This document shows, piece by piece, positions 1-9,448 of a stretch of DNA of 64,000 bases (the stretch's first letter is position 1; each line of letters begins with the position of its first letter). Made by a program: the position numbers and the translations under genes. Location of the stretch: NCBI GenBank assembly GCA_017621845.1, contig JAGASI010000011.1:1-64000 (forward strand). Reading direction: 5' to 3'. The DNA comes from Muribaculaceae bacterium. GTDB taxonomy: Bacteria; Bacteroidota; Bacteroidia; Bacteroidales; Muribaculaceae. A model generated the notes under the pieces. The model saw only the letters and a program-made list of their open reading frames with translations, did no database searches and was not told the origin of the DNA.

Positions 1-69
1 CTGCCGCATCAGGACCTCCCTTACCCTCTCTTTTCGACTGACTGGGGCTTGTCTAAGAATAAAATCAGA

Positions 70-96
70 CTCGACCGCTGAAAATCAGCAGTCGAG
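70..96. terminator. Hairpin downstream of the first C10 protease
   Basis: An inverted repeat (CTCGACCGCTGA, loop AAA, TCAGCAGTCGAG; one C-A mismatch) lies 54 bp past the protease stop. It is followed by a T-rich stretch on the plus strand and by a weaker TTTTATT on the minus strand. It is probably the protease terminator, but the T-run is not ideal in that direction. Confidence 0.5.
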
Positions 97-149
97 CCAT
101 ACATTTTTGCCGCCGTCGAGTTTTATCGGACAGCAATAATAGGATAACG

Positions 150-2477
150 TTATTTAATCAAGCGCTTGGTGACAGTGACTGACCCGTCCACATGACGCTC
201 ACGCACGATATAGAGACCCGGGGTCAAACTATCAGCCGAAACCTTGACACCCGAGGTGGTGTATACTTCAGTGTCAATTACACGGTCATCAACAACAACG
301 CTCTCGACGCCGGTAATAGAGTCAACTGTAAAATGATACTGACCACTGACAAAACTGCTGCCATCATGTACAGCAATAAAGTAACTCTTGCCTACTTCCA
401 GACCTCCAAACGAAACAATCATATTTATAGTCTGGGTATCTCCTGCCTTGATATACATCATGGGGGTGACAGCAGCGTCAAGATTATAACCACCGGTAGC
501 GGGGAATACAAAGACCGTGAGTCGGTCGATAAAATAGCCCGACGTACACTTGACATCCATCGAGATATCCATGCGCGTGGCATTAACCTTATCGGCATCT
601 TTAATAGTAAGCGAAGTGACTTCAGCCTTACCTGCTTCAGGAGTTGCCTCTACATTTATACGATAGCCACCGGTAATAATGCGACCTTGCTCGTCGGCAA
701 AGGCAATGAGGTAGTCCCCGGGGGTAATAGTCTGCCCGCTCACGGCAACAAATGTCGATGAATAGTTGACATCTATCGACTCACCGGGAAGAACATCGGT
801 CATGATATTTCCGGCCGAAGCTATATGGGTCTTTCCGGTATTGTCAAACAGTACAGCGAAGATATTTCCAAGATACTCGGCTTCAGACTCATTTTTAAAC
901 ATGGCTGACAATTCAAATTCTTTGCCAACAAAGAATGGCGAATCTAACGAAGATATCTCACCTGTCAGCATAGCTGACTGAGGCATACTCAGGGTTGCCT
1001 TGGTCCCGCTGACAACGACATTGACATACTGGGGATTGGAAATGGCTATCAAATAATTCTGCCACTGATTTTCGCCATATATTTTCCATATAGGATATAG
1101 CTTGTACACACCGGAAGCAAGAGTCGTCGGCAAGGTGATTTCAAGTTGTTTGAAGCCATATCTGGGAGCAAGATTAGTGCTATAGAACAGATTTTTATCG
1201 GTCGTGGTGTCGTCCTGTGCTACCAGCCGGTAACCAAACATCACATCCATTGTTGCAGTACCGCTATTATAGAATCCACCACCGAGTTGGAAAGAAGAAC
1301 CGAGTGTCACTTCGTTGGTCGATACCGACATCGCTGTACTTACATACATAGCCTTATATAGCTGACTGTCAGCACGGGGAGGACATATATTGCCAATTAC
1401 ATATTGGTTGGAGTTATATCCGGCTGATGACCCTCCTATACCTTGGGACGATGGGTCAAGCGCAGTAAGCTTGAAGAAACCGTCGCTCGAGCCGCCCCAG
1501 CCCCAATTGATATGGAAATAGTCACCTTCGGCATATCCGTCACACACAAATGAGTGTCCGCCACCGTCATTGCGTCCGGCAAACTGTACGGGACCATACT
1601 CCTTAAGTTGATTATATATACAATCGTTCCACTTATCAAGAGTGTAGTATTGGCGATAAAGCACACATACTCCCTGGTCGTAACCAAAGTTGTTGACCAA
1701 CGCATTGGCAACATTAGCAGTAACAGCACCACTGGCTCCGGTACCGTAGGACATATCGACACTCACGCCACATGCATACATGAGATTGGCTACAGCATCA
1801 CCCTGAGCTTTGGTATAAGCCACGCTATAATCATCAAGCATATTGGCCCAGTCAAATGTTGTGGCCGAATAATCAACCGTATAAGTCTGTCCGTTATATG
1901 TCACACTTGCCGAACCCTTTCCTGCTCCCTTGGGGTATTGGTGATAGTTGACAATCTGAGCCATAGCCGTGGCAACACATCCGGTAACAGTGTGTGTACC
2001 CTTGCTGTCGGTAGGACACATATCGTTAAAAGGCGCTGATTGATTCCACTTGGTCTTAACCATGGGGGCAATATTGGCCTTAGCCGCCCTTTGAACAGGT
2101 AGATAATGTGTCATGGAAGGGTTCTCCCTGAGCCATTTTACCTCAGCGGCATATTCATCAAGCCACCATTGCATCGTGGGATTAATCATCCCGGCGTCAA
2201 AACTGCCGGTATCACTGTATCCCAAAAGAGGCTCGGCCTGATCGTCGGCCGACAATACCATATACCCCCGGTTATCACCCATCGAATATACATATACCGC
2301 CGGCTGAGAGTCGGCATTACGGGTGGCTACCAATTGAGGACGAGACTGCGGGGTGTTTAATGACATCGGTGTGACCGATCCAAGAACTCGTTCTAACGCC
2401 TGGTCTGGAGTCAGCACCTCAGCTTGTAAGCTATAAGCCATCAGCCCGGCCGACATTACAAGTAAAAGTTTTTTCAT
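150..2477 (-). CDS. Secreted C10 (streptopain-like) cysteine protease
   Basis: A 775-residue exported cysteine protease of peptidase family C10 (SpeB/streptopain). Residues 1-19 form a Sec signal peptide, followed by an inhibitory Spi-type propeptide (about 20-130). The catalytic region shows the nucleophile Cys167 in TGCVATAMAQ, the catalytic His308 in GGGHSFVCDGY, and Asn324-Trp325 in NWGWGG. Beta-rich modules fill about 370-700. The last ~50 residues (GLYIVRERHVDGSVTVTKRL) resemble the C-terminal sorting modules of type IX secretion cargo; this is inferred from pattern only. I chose the ATG at 2477 over an in-frame TTG two codons upstream because it begins the signal peptide (MKKLLLVMSAG). 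A paralogue lies 1.2 kb away at 3640..5964, with the glycosyltransferase between. Confidence 0.9.
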   Translation of the reverse strand: MKKLLLVMSAGLMAYSLQAEVLTPDQALERVLGSVTPMSLNTPQSRPQLVATRNADSQPAVYVYSMGDNRGYMVLSADDQAEPLLGYSDTGSFDAGMINPTMQWWLDEYAAEVKWLRENPSMTHYLPVQRAAKANIAPMVKTKWNQSAPFNDMCPTDSKGTHTVTGCVATAMAQIVNYHQYPKGAGKGSASVTYNGQTYTVDYSATTFDWANMLDDYSVAYTKAQGDAVANLMYACGVSVDMSYGTGASGAVTANVANALVNNFGYDQGVCVLYRQYYTLDKWNDCIYNQLKEYGPVQFAGRNDGGGHSFVCDGYAEGDYFHINWGWGGSSDGFFKLTALDPSSQGIGGSSAGYNSNQYVIGNICPPRADSQLYKAMYVSTAMSVSTNEVTLGSSFQLGGGFYNSGTATMDVMFGYRLVAQDDTTTDKNLFYSTNLAPRYGFKQLEITLPTTLASGVYKLYPIWKIYGENQWQNYLIAISNPQYVNVVVSGTKATLSMPQSAMLTGEISSLDSPFFVGKEFELSAMFKNESEAEYLGNIFAVLFDNTGKTHIASAGNIMTDVLPGESIDVNYSSTFVAVSGQTITPGDYLIAFADEQGRIITGGYRINVEATPEAGKAEVTSLTIKDADKVNATRMDISMDVKCTSGYFIDRLTVFVFPATGGYNLDAAVTPMMYIKAGDTQTINMIVSFGGLEVGKSYFIAVHDGSSFVSGQYHFTVDSITGVESVVVDDRVIDTEVYTTSGVKVSADSLTPGLYIVRERHVDGSVTVTKRLIK

Positions 2478-2554
2478 AAGCAATTTTTAGATTGTAGAAT
2501 AATGGCCAATACCTCTTATCAGCAATGGCTTATAGATATTATTTTTAACATTTG

Positions 2555-2586
2555 CAAAGGTGGCCAATTTTACTCAGTTAACCAAA
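2555..2586 (-). promoter_or_regulatory. Candidate promoter of the first C10 protease
   Basis: Read on the minus strand, TTTG (2583-2586) is followed after 20 nt by CACCTTTG (2555-2562). This fits the Bacteroidetes -33 TTTG / -7 TAnnTTTG pattern with one mismatch in the -7 box. It lies about 80 nt upstream of the protease ATG. Confidence 0.45.
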
Positions 2587-2650
2587 TTTTTCTGTACAAA
2601 TAGTATACTTGTTCACAAAATATTTACCCCACTGCCAGCGTTATTGATGT

Positions 2651-3607
2651 ATGAAGCCCGATATATCTTATATCATACCCGTCTATAACGTCGCCCACTA
2701 TATAGGCGCTTGTCTGGACAGCATCCTTGCCCAAAGGGGAGACTACACCCGCGAGATTATCCTTGTCGATGATGAGTCTCCCGACGGGTCTCATGAAATA
2801 TACAGTAAATATGCCACCGACAATCCCTGTATCAGGGTTTTGAAAGTTCCACACGGAGGCCTTTCACGGGCTCGCAATCACGGCATCGCGCGTGCACGCG
2901 GCGAGTTCATTACTTTTGTTGACTCTGATGACATGTTAGCACCCGACTATGAAAAGACTCTTTTGGACATTGCCCACCAACAACACTGTGACGCTGTGAT
3001 ATGTTCGGCCACACGTGGCATCATCCCTCAGTATACACTTACCGCCAAATATCTCGTATATTCCCCCAAGACCATTCTAAGACATATCCTCTACCAACGG
3101 CATGGCATACTCAATTCGGCCTGGGGGCGCATATTCCGTCGCGAAGCCATTGCCGGCGAGCTATTCATGCCCGACCGATACTATGAGGACCTGGAATGGA
3201 CACCTCGAGTATTGGATAAAATCCATACCGATGTCATCTACACCCCCTCACGTCTGTACTTCTACCGCGACCACCGAGCGAGTTTCCTGAATACTCCTTC
3301 TCCCCGGCGTCTTGACATCATGTATATGGCCGACAAAGTGCTTCATAGACTCGAAAATCTTGGAGACAAGTCTCTTATCCGAGCCGCTCACGAGCGACGT
3401 TTCAGTGCCTATTTCAATACTCTTATATCCCACAGCCAATCTGACGAGATTGAACACCAATGCTGGCAAGTCATCAAGCAAGAACGTTGGCGCTCTCTTA
3501 CCGCTCCTCATACTCGCCTCAAAAGCCGTCTGGGCGCTCTTATATCTTACAGCGGTAAACGCTTTACCATCTTAATAAGCAAAAAAATAGGAGCCGCAAG
3601 CAGTTAG
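2651..3607 (+). CDS. Family 2 glycosyltransferase
   Basis: A 318-residue GT-A fold glycosyltransferase of family GT2. The N-terminus has the canonical ISYIIPVYNVAHYI start, the nucleotide-binding ILVDDESPDGS segment, and the DXD-type VDSDD motif near residue 95 that coordinates the metal and nucleotide sugar. There is no signal peptide or membrane segment, so it probably works at the cytoplasmic face on a surface or capsule glycan. Donor and acceptor cannot be read from sequence. It stands alone between two convergently oriented protease genes rather than in a polysaccharide operon. Confidence 0.88.
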   Translation: MKPDISYIIPVYNVAHYIGACLDSILAQRGDYTREIILVDDESPDGSHEIYSKYATDNPCIRVLKVPHGGLSRARNHGIARARGEFITFVDSDDMLAPDYEKTLLDIAHQQHCDAVICSATRGIIPQYTLTAKYLVYSPKTILRHILYQRHGILNSAWGRIFRREAIAGELFMPDRYYEDLEWTPRVLDKIHTDVIYTPSRLYFYRDHRASFLNTPSPRRLDIMYMADKVLHRLENLGDKSLIRAAHERRFSAYFNTLISHSQSDEIEHQCWQVIKQERWRSLTAPHTRLKSRLGALISYSGKRFTILISKKIGAASS

Positions 3608-3639
3608 CCTGCGTCTCCTACTGTTGTCTGATAGTGTCT

Positions 3640-5964
3640 CTATTGTTTCAGGTTCTTACTTACTGTCACTGAACCATCGGAGTAGATTGTACGGGTAATA
3701 TAATAGCCTTTGGCGAGATTTTGGTCATCCACCCTTGTGCCTGAAAGGGTATATACCTCTACCACTACCACATGATTGTCATCAGCTATATTATTTACTC
3801 CTGAAGGATTGTCAAGGGTAAAGTAGCTTGGCTCGGACAATTGATTATGCCCTTGATAGATCATGGCAAAATAACGGTTGCCATCAACACCTTGAGGCAT
3901 ACTGCCTTTAAATGTCACATTCCGACTCTCCCCGCTACCGATAAATACGGGGTCGGACGTAAATGCCGCTACCGATGTCACTTGACCTTCACTATCCGGG
4001 AATATCACGACTGTCAACACCCCACCATAATATCCGGCCGTGCAATCTACAGTTGCCATAAAATTAATGTCTTTTTTGTCAACCTTGGTTGAATTTCCGA
4101 CAACCGTCAGCGATGACACCTTGAGAGTGGGCGTTGCCTCGGCATTGAGTGTAACATCCACCGGCTCGACAAGCAACGCATTGGTATTAACCGATAGGAA
4201 ACTCAATTTATAATTACCGGCAGTGAGGGTGGTATTGCCATTGGGATACCACGTCGAGAGGTAAGTCATCCCGGTAGTCTGACCCGGCACGAGGTCGACA
4301 GGGTATTGGTCTCCGTATGCCACCAATTGCCCTTCATTGTCAATAAGGACGGCGCGTATGGGGCCTGAATACTCACGAGCTCCATTATTGGAGAGGGTGG
4401 CTGTAATCTCATATTTGGAACCGATATATAGCTTGGACACGAGTGTCATATCGGTAACAGTGATTGAAGGATTGACCTGAGAGGCAATTGTTGCTTGAGC
4501 GCCACTGACAGTAATCTGTACCGCCTGACTACCCGATTGCTTTATGGGAATATCGCGCCAACTGCCTGAAGTCCTGACCACGGGCGTGGCTATATATACA
4601 CCCTCGGTCAACGTTGACGGCAATGTCACCTGTACATACATCAGACCACTCAGTGGCTCCATATCAGTAAATCCGGGGCCTTCAATATATGATACAGTGC
4701 CATCCTCGGCAACAAGTTTCAATCCAAATGTTCCAGATACCTTACCGATACCCATATTATATACCGGGCCATAGAACGTTACCGGCTGGCCCAAGGCAAC
4801 TGTCGACTGCGTGGGGACAAATGACCCTTCCCACAGGATATTTTCGACCTCTCGGGATCCCTCGACCGGCCGACGCACTCCGGCAATGATATCCTGATTG
4901 AAGTTGTAACCCGACGTACTGCCACCTATACCCTGTGACTCAGGATTTAGGGCCGTCAACAGAAAGTAGCCGTCAGACATACCTCCCCAACCCCAGTTGA
5001 CATGGAAGTATCCGCCAGCGTCATAGCCGTCAAACACAAACGAGTGTCCTCCATCGTTACTCTGCCCCGAATACTGGACCGGCCCATAATTGGCCAGCTG
5101 ATAATATACCGAGTCTTCCCAAGCTTCAAGCCCATAATAGTCGCGCGACATATAATGCACCCCCTTGTCATACCCATAATGGTTGACGAGCAATGCCGGG
5201 ACCTTGAGTGAGGCAGCGCCCGACTCCTGGAGTGTATAAGACATCTCGACTCCAACACCATTGGCATACATCAGCCGGGCTACAGCCGACTTCTGGTCTG
5301 CCGTGGCATCCGAGCCATAACTGTCAAGCATGTTAGCCCAGTCAAATGTAGTATTCCCATAGTCCATCGACAGTGTCTCGTTATTCCAAGTATAACTTGC
5401 AGTGCCGATACCTGTCACCGGCCACTGGTGATACTTCATGACTTGGGCCAATGCCGTTGCCACACATCCGGTGACACAATGCTGTCCATCAACTTCGGGG
5501 CAGTCATCATTGTAGGGCGCATCCTGATTCCAACGCGTCTTGGTCATGGGGGCGATGGCCACACGTGTTGGAACCTTACGTGACTCCAACACCGACTGCC
5601 GACCCTCGGCACGTGCCCACGCCACTTGGTCAGAATAACTTTCAAGCCAATACTTCATGGACGCAGGCATATTGTTGACATCAAAGTCACTGCCACTGCC
5701 ATAGCCCAACAACGCCTCACACGCGTCATCGGCCGACAGCACCATATAACCGGTGCCACCGGTGGCGTAGACATACACTGTGGGATTATTATCGCTGTTT
5801 AAAGTTTTGACCAAACGGGGGCGCATACCAACCGACAATGCCTTGCCTGTCGGCATCTTTTTCATCGCGCGGGCAAGTGCCTCCTCGGGCGTCAACACCT
5901 CGCCCCATACGGTGACACCGACCATAGCCAGGCCAAGTGCCATGATAATACGTGTGTTTCTCAT
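3640..5964 (-). CDS. Secreted C10 (streptopain-like) cysteine protease, paralogue
   Basis: A 774-residue paralogue of the protease at 150..2477 with the same layout: signal peptide (1-20), Spi-like propeptide, catalytic domain with Cys167 (TGCVATALAQV), His307 (NDGGHSFVFDGY) and Asn323-Trp324 (NWGWGG), then beta-sandwich repeats and a C-terminal module (GYYITRTIYSDGSVTVSKNL) like that of its neighbour. An upstream in-frame ATG at 6012 would add 16 residues encoded by a 19-bp tandem repeat. I prefer the ATG at 5964, which directly begins the signal peptide MRNTRIIMALG. The two copies are clearly diverged, so the duplication is not recent. Confidence 0.9.
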   Translation of the reverse strand: MRNTRIIMALGLAMVGVTVWGEVLTPEEALARAMKKMPTGKALSVGMRPRLVKTLNSDNNPTVYVYATGGTGYMVLSADDACEALLGYGSGSDFDVNNMPASMKYWLESYSDQVAWARAEGRQSVLESRKVPTRVAIAPMTKTRWNQDAPYNDDCPEVDGQHCVTGCVATALAQVMKYHQWPVTGIGTASYTWNNETLSMDYGNTTFDWANMLDSYGSDATADQKSAVARLMYANGVGVEMSYTLQESGAASLKVPALLVNHYGYDKGVHYMSRDYYGLEAWEDSVYYQLANYGPVQYSGQSNDGGHSFVFDGYDAGGYFHVNWGWGGMSDGYFLLTALNPESQGIGGSTSGYNFNQDIIAGVRRPVEGSREVENILWEGSFVPTQSTVALGQPVTFYGPVYNMGIGKVSGTFGLKLVAEDGTVSYIEGPGFTDMEPLSGLMYVQVTLPSTLTEGVYIATPVVRTSGSWRDIPIKQSGSQAVQITVSGAQATIASQVNPSITVTDMTLVSKLYIGSKYEITATLSNNGAREYSGPIRAVLIDNEGQLVAYGDQYPVDLVPGQTTGMTYLSTWYPNGNTTLTAGNYKLSFLSVNTNALLVEPVDVTLNAEATPTLKVSSLTVVGNSTKVDKKDINFMATVDCTAGYYGGVLTVVIFPDSEGQVTSVAAFTSDPVFIGSGESRNVTFKGSMPQGVDGNRYFAMIYQGHNQLSEPSYFTLDNPSGVNNIADDNHVVVVEVYTLSGTRVDDQNLAKGYYITRTIYSDGSVTVSKNLKQ

Positions 5965-5966
5965 AA

Positions 5967-6004
5967 TATAGTAGTTGTAAAGTGGTATAGTAGTCGTAAA
6001 GTGT
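5967..6004 (-). repeat. 19-bp tandem repeat in the 5' leader of the second protease
   Basis: Two adjacent 19-bp units, 17 of 19 identical (TATAGTAGTTGTAAAGTGG and TATAGTAGTCGTAAAGTGT on the plus strand), lie directly upstream of the ATG at 5964, over the ribosome-binding region. Effects on translation are possible but not shown. Confidence 0.7.
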
Positions 6005-6313
6005 CTATTCATCTACTATAACATCCTATAAGCCCTTTTGTTAGACAGCCCACCAATTTTCTTACGCAACAGTTTTACGGCCCCCGGGCAACCTCCACCA
6101 TACTTATTATGTAATGCCAATTGCTCATTTGATACCATATTTTGGATCAGCTGACAAGAGCGGTTGGTATGCCACCTAATTGAATTGCAAACTTCCAAAC
6201 ACGGGATACAGGCGCATAGCGCCGGACCGTGATTAACAAGGTCAGTTCAAATAGGCGCAGCCTCTTTATTTTAAAGCTTCTCATCGCCGATTTCTTATTT
6301 CCATGATTTTTTG

Positions 6314-6321
6314 TACTTTTG
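6314..6321 (+). promoter_or_regulatory. -7 promoter box of the prolyl oligopeptidase operon
   Basis: TACTTTTG matches the Bacteroidetes -7 consensus TAnnTTTG and lies 23 nt upstream of the ATG. The -33 element is weak (T-rich TTTC-type sequence). Confidence 0.6.
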
Positions 6322-6344
6322 CGATATAATAAACAACAACAATT

Positions 6345-8477
6345 ATGAGACGTACATTAATCACTTCATTATCATTGATGCTCACCACGACATTTATGAC
6401 CACCGACGCCAAGACCTTGCAATACCCCAAGGCTCCGACAGATAACACTGTAGACACCTACTTTGACATCAAGGTTCCCGACCCCTATCGTCCACTCGAG
6501 AATGACACAGCCACCGCTACCGAGGCTTGGGTCAAAGCCGAGAACGCCTTGACACGCTCTTATCTTGACGCCATCCCCTTCCGCGCCGACCTGGTCAAAC
6601 GTCTCACCCAACTTAACAACTATGCCAAAACCGGCCTCCCCTACAAAGAAAACGACGGCCGATATTATTTCTATAAAAATGATGGTCTAAAAAACCAGTC
6701 AATCCTCTATCGCGCCGACACGCCCGATGGCGAAGCCGAGGTATTTATCGACCCCAACACATTGAGCGATGACGGCACCGTGGCCCTCACCGGCGTGTTC
6801 ATGAGCCGCGATGGTCGCTACACCGCCTATACAATCTCGCGCTCGGGCAGTGACTGGACCGAGATTTATGTTATGGATACCAAGACACGTCAACTTCTTG
6901 ACGACCATATCTTATGGGCCAAATTTACCGGCGCCAACTGGGATGGTAACGGTTTCTACTACAGCGCATACGACGCTCCCGAACAAGGCAAAGAGTTTTC
7001 AAACGCCAACCACGGCCACAAGGTCTATTACCATAAGATAGGCACACCTCAGAGTCAGGACCGACTAATCTTTGAAGACCCCGAGCATCCTCTACACTTC
7101 CATGACGCATGGGTTGACGATGACGCAAGAGTAATCACCATTCAAGTAGGCGGACAAGGCAATGGCAACGGACTGCTCACTCGCTCACTCACCAATCCCG
7201 ACGCTCAATGGATAACCGTCACCGACAGCCAGGAAAAAGAAATCATACCCCTGGGCGTCTTGGGCGACAACCTATTGATATACACTTCAGATGGCGCTGA
7301 CAAATACCGACTGGTCACTGCACCCCTAAACAATCCTGTCAAAGAAAACTGGAAAGAACTCGTCCCGGAGAGTGAACACGTTCTCACCGGGGCCCATATT
7401 GCCGGAGACCGCCTCATACTCACCTATGACATCGATGCCGCCAACCACGCCTACATCTACTCCCAAGAAGGCAAGCGCTTGAATAAAATCAAGCTCCCGA
7501 CTTATGGCACCATCTCCCTATCCACATCCAAGAAGACACCCGAGGTCTATTACTCCTTCTCTTCCTTTGTTTATCCCTCGGCACGCTACAGCTATGACAT
7601 GGCTACCGGCAAGAGTACTCCTATCGGACAAGCCGACATCATTGACTTCAACCCCGCCGACTATGTCACCGAACAAGTATTCTACCCCTCGGCCGACGGC
7701 ACCAAAATACCTATGTTCATTACCTATAAACGCGGCCTTAAACGAGACAAGAACAATCCCGTGTACCTGTATGGTTACGGTGGTTTCAATATTACCCTCA
7801 ACCCAGGCTTCAGCGCCAATCGCCTGCTATGGCTTGAAAACGGCGGTATTTATGCCCAGGCCAACCTGCGTGGCGGAGGTGAATATGGCGAACCATGGCA
7901 CCTCGCCGGCACCAAACAACAGAAGCTCAACGTCTTTGATGACTTTATTGCCGCCGGACAGTATATGATTGACCAAGGTTGGACCCGACCCGAGCTCCTG
8001 GCCATAGAGGGCGGATCAAACGGCGGCCTTCTGGTGGGTGCATGTGTCAACATGCGTCCCGACCTCTTTGCTGTCGCTATCCCACGCGTCGGCGTTATGG
8101 ACATGATGCGCTACCACCTTTTCACCATAGGTTGGAACTGGGCTCATGACTATGGCACATCGGCCGACAGCCCCGAGATGGCCAAGTACCTCCTCGGATA
8201 CTCACCACTCCACACTATTAAAAACGATGGCACACCCTACCCCGCTATCATGGTGACTACCGCCGACCACGACGACCGCGTTGTCCCGGCCCACTCTTTT
8301 AAGTATGCCGCGACTCTCCAGGCTGCCAACACCGGTGACCGTCCCAAACTCATACGCATCGATTCAAAAGCCGGACATGGCGCCGGCAAGCCTATAACAA
8401 AAGTCATCGACGAGTATGCCGACATATATTCATTTATTCTATACAATATTGGCATAACACCCAAATCTTATAAATGA
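6345..8477 (+). CDS. Prolyl oligopeptidase (family S9A), exported
   Basis: A 710-residue serine peptidase cleaving short peptides after proline. An N-terminal signal peptide (about 1-22) suggests the periplasm. A seven-bladed propeller region follows the short N-terminal alpha/beta segment, and the C-terminal alpha/beta hydrolase carries the triad Ser558 (EGGSNGGLLVG), Asp641-644 region (TADHDDRVVPAH) and His678 (AGHGAGKP). Spacing and length match S9A enzymes. The stop overlaps the next start (8474) by ATGA, indicating co-transcription with the lipoprotein gene. Confidence 0.93.
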   Translation: MRRTLITSLSLMLTTTFMTTDAKTLQYPKAPTDNTVDTYFDIKVPDPYRPLENDTATATEAWVKAENALTRSYLDAIPFRADLVKRLTQLNNYAKTGLPYKENDGRYYFYKNDGLKNQSILYRADTPDGEAEVFIDPNTLSDDGTVALTGVFMSRDGRYTAYTISRSGSDWTEIYVMDTKTRQLLDDHILWAKFTGANWDGNGFYYSAYDAPEQGKEFSNANHGHKVYYHKIGTPQSQDRLIFEDPEHPLHFHDAWVDDDARVITIQVGGQGNGNGLLTRSLTNPDAQWITVTDSQEKEIIPLGVLGDNLLIYTSDGADKYRLVTAPLNNPVKENWKELVPESEHVLTGAHIAGDRLILTYDIDAANHAYIYSQEGKRLNKIKLPTYGTISLSTSKKTPEVYYSFSSFVYPSARYSYDMATGKSTPIGQADIIDFNPADYVTEQVFYPSADGTKIPMFITYKRGLKRDKNNPVYLYGYGGFNITLNPGFSANRLLWLENGGIYAQANLRGGGEYGEPWHLAGTKQQKLNVFDDFIAAGQYMIDQGWTRPELLAIEGGSNGGLLVGACVNMRPDLFAVAIPRVGVMDMMRYHLFTIGWNWAHDYGTSADSPEMAKYLLGYSPLHTIKNDGTPYPAIMVTTADHDDRVVPAHSFKYAATLQAANTGDRPKLIRIDSKAGHGAGKPITKVIDEYADIYSFILYNIGITPKSYK

Positions 8478-9424
8478 CATCCCGACCACGACTATTATTC
8501 CAACATGTCAGCATCATGGTTTTATTGACCATGATGCTGACATTGCAGTCATGCTTCACGGGAGTAGAGAGCACTCCCAAAATCACCTCCAAGGATATCA
8601 AACGGCGTGGTGTCACTGAGTCAGCCGAAAAAAACATACTCGCCAACATCAAACCTCAAGCGCCCGCCCACTGGACACCCGGAAAACAATTCTATATCCT
8701 TGACACAAAGGTGTCTATGATATTTGAGAACTTCACCGGTGACTCACTGACAACCCTCATCCCTTACCATAAAATCACTTTCCGTGGCGTCTCACCCCGA
8801 CGTTCAATTACAGGCCAGGAAGTCACCATTGTATCATTCATCACCGATGACAAACACATCCTTACATACAACTCAGGCATCGAATATCAACACCTCAGCT
8901 CTCTCAAGACTCTCGATATCCCTTTTGCCATAGAAACAGATATAATCGACTCGGTAGCCCAACGACTTGTTGGCAACACTTACTACATCATTCCCGCGCG
9001 ACGTCTGTCCACAACCGGTACCGACACTGTAGGTCAACGCTACACGCCGGTGACAATCACAGCTGTATCACCCGGTACAGCCTCCTACCCGCTCAAAGTC
9101 CTGTTTACCGACAACTCCGGCAACAACTCAGCCATCTTAATGACCATAGGAGACCGTGCATCCTCGACACGCAACTTTGACCGAATATTCAGCATCTCAG
9201 ATCCTCGCAAGTCTTACCCCATGATTAATGATGAAACATGGCAACTTATTATCAACTCGCGGCTTAAAGACGGTATGACAACCCAAGAATGTCGACTTGC
9301 AATCGGTCCTCCCAATGACATACAACGTGTGCCCTCGACAGCCGGTATGATTGAGCGCTGGACTTATGATGACGGCATATACCTGATATTTGAAGATGGC
9401 ATTCTTGCACGATATCGTTATTGA
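8474..9424 (+). CDS. Hypothetical lipoprotein
   Basis: A 316-residue protein with a hydrophobic leader and lipobox LTLQSC, predicted lipidated at Cys27. The C-terminal ~60 residues (LKDGMTTQECRLAIGPPNDI then MIERWTYDDGIYLIFEDG) resemble the SmpA/BamE-like small lipoprotein fold, where a predicted helix pair is followed by WTY...YLIFEDG strands. The rest is not recognised. It is translationally coupled to the upstream prolyl oligopeptidase and 24 bp from the next gene. Confidence 0.8.
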   Translation: MTSRPRLLFQHVSIMVLLTMMLTLQSCFTGVESTPKITSKDIKRRGVTESAEKNILANIKPQAPAHWTPGKQFYILDTKVSMIFENFTGDSLTTLIPYHKITFRGVSPRRSITGQEVTIVSFITDDKHILTYNSGIEYQHLSSLKTLDIPFAIETDIIDSVAQRLVGNTYYIIPARRLSTTGTDTVGQRYTPVTITAVSPGTASYPLKVLFTDNSGNNSAILMTIGDRASSTRNFDRIFSISDPRKSYPMINDETWQLIINSRLKDGMTTQECRLAIGPPNDIQRVPSTAGMIERWTYDDGIYLIFEDGILARYRY

Positions 9425-9448
9425 TTTTCTCTCCACCTTCTCAGCTTT

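Larger units (their letters stand above)
5965..6344. other. Intergenic region between protease and prolyl oligopeptidase
   Basis: 380 bp between divergent genes. It holds the 19-bp tandem repeat next to the protease start and a plus-strand -7 box near 6314. A 60-codon minus-strand reading frame at 6016..6198 shows no recognisable domain and I do not call it a gene. Confidence 0.6.

Noticed and set aside
192..761. 189-codon plus-strand frame
   Set aside because: Shadow of the first C10 protease; lacks signal peptide and family features.
6016..6198. 60-codon minus-strand frame upstream of the second protease
   Set aside because: No recognisable domain and poor start context; it sits in a promoter region.
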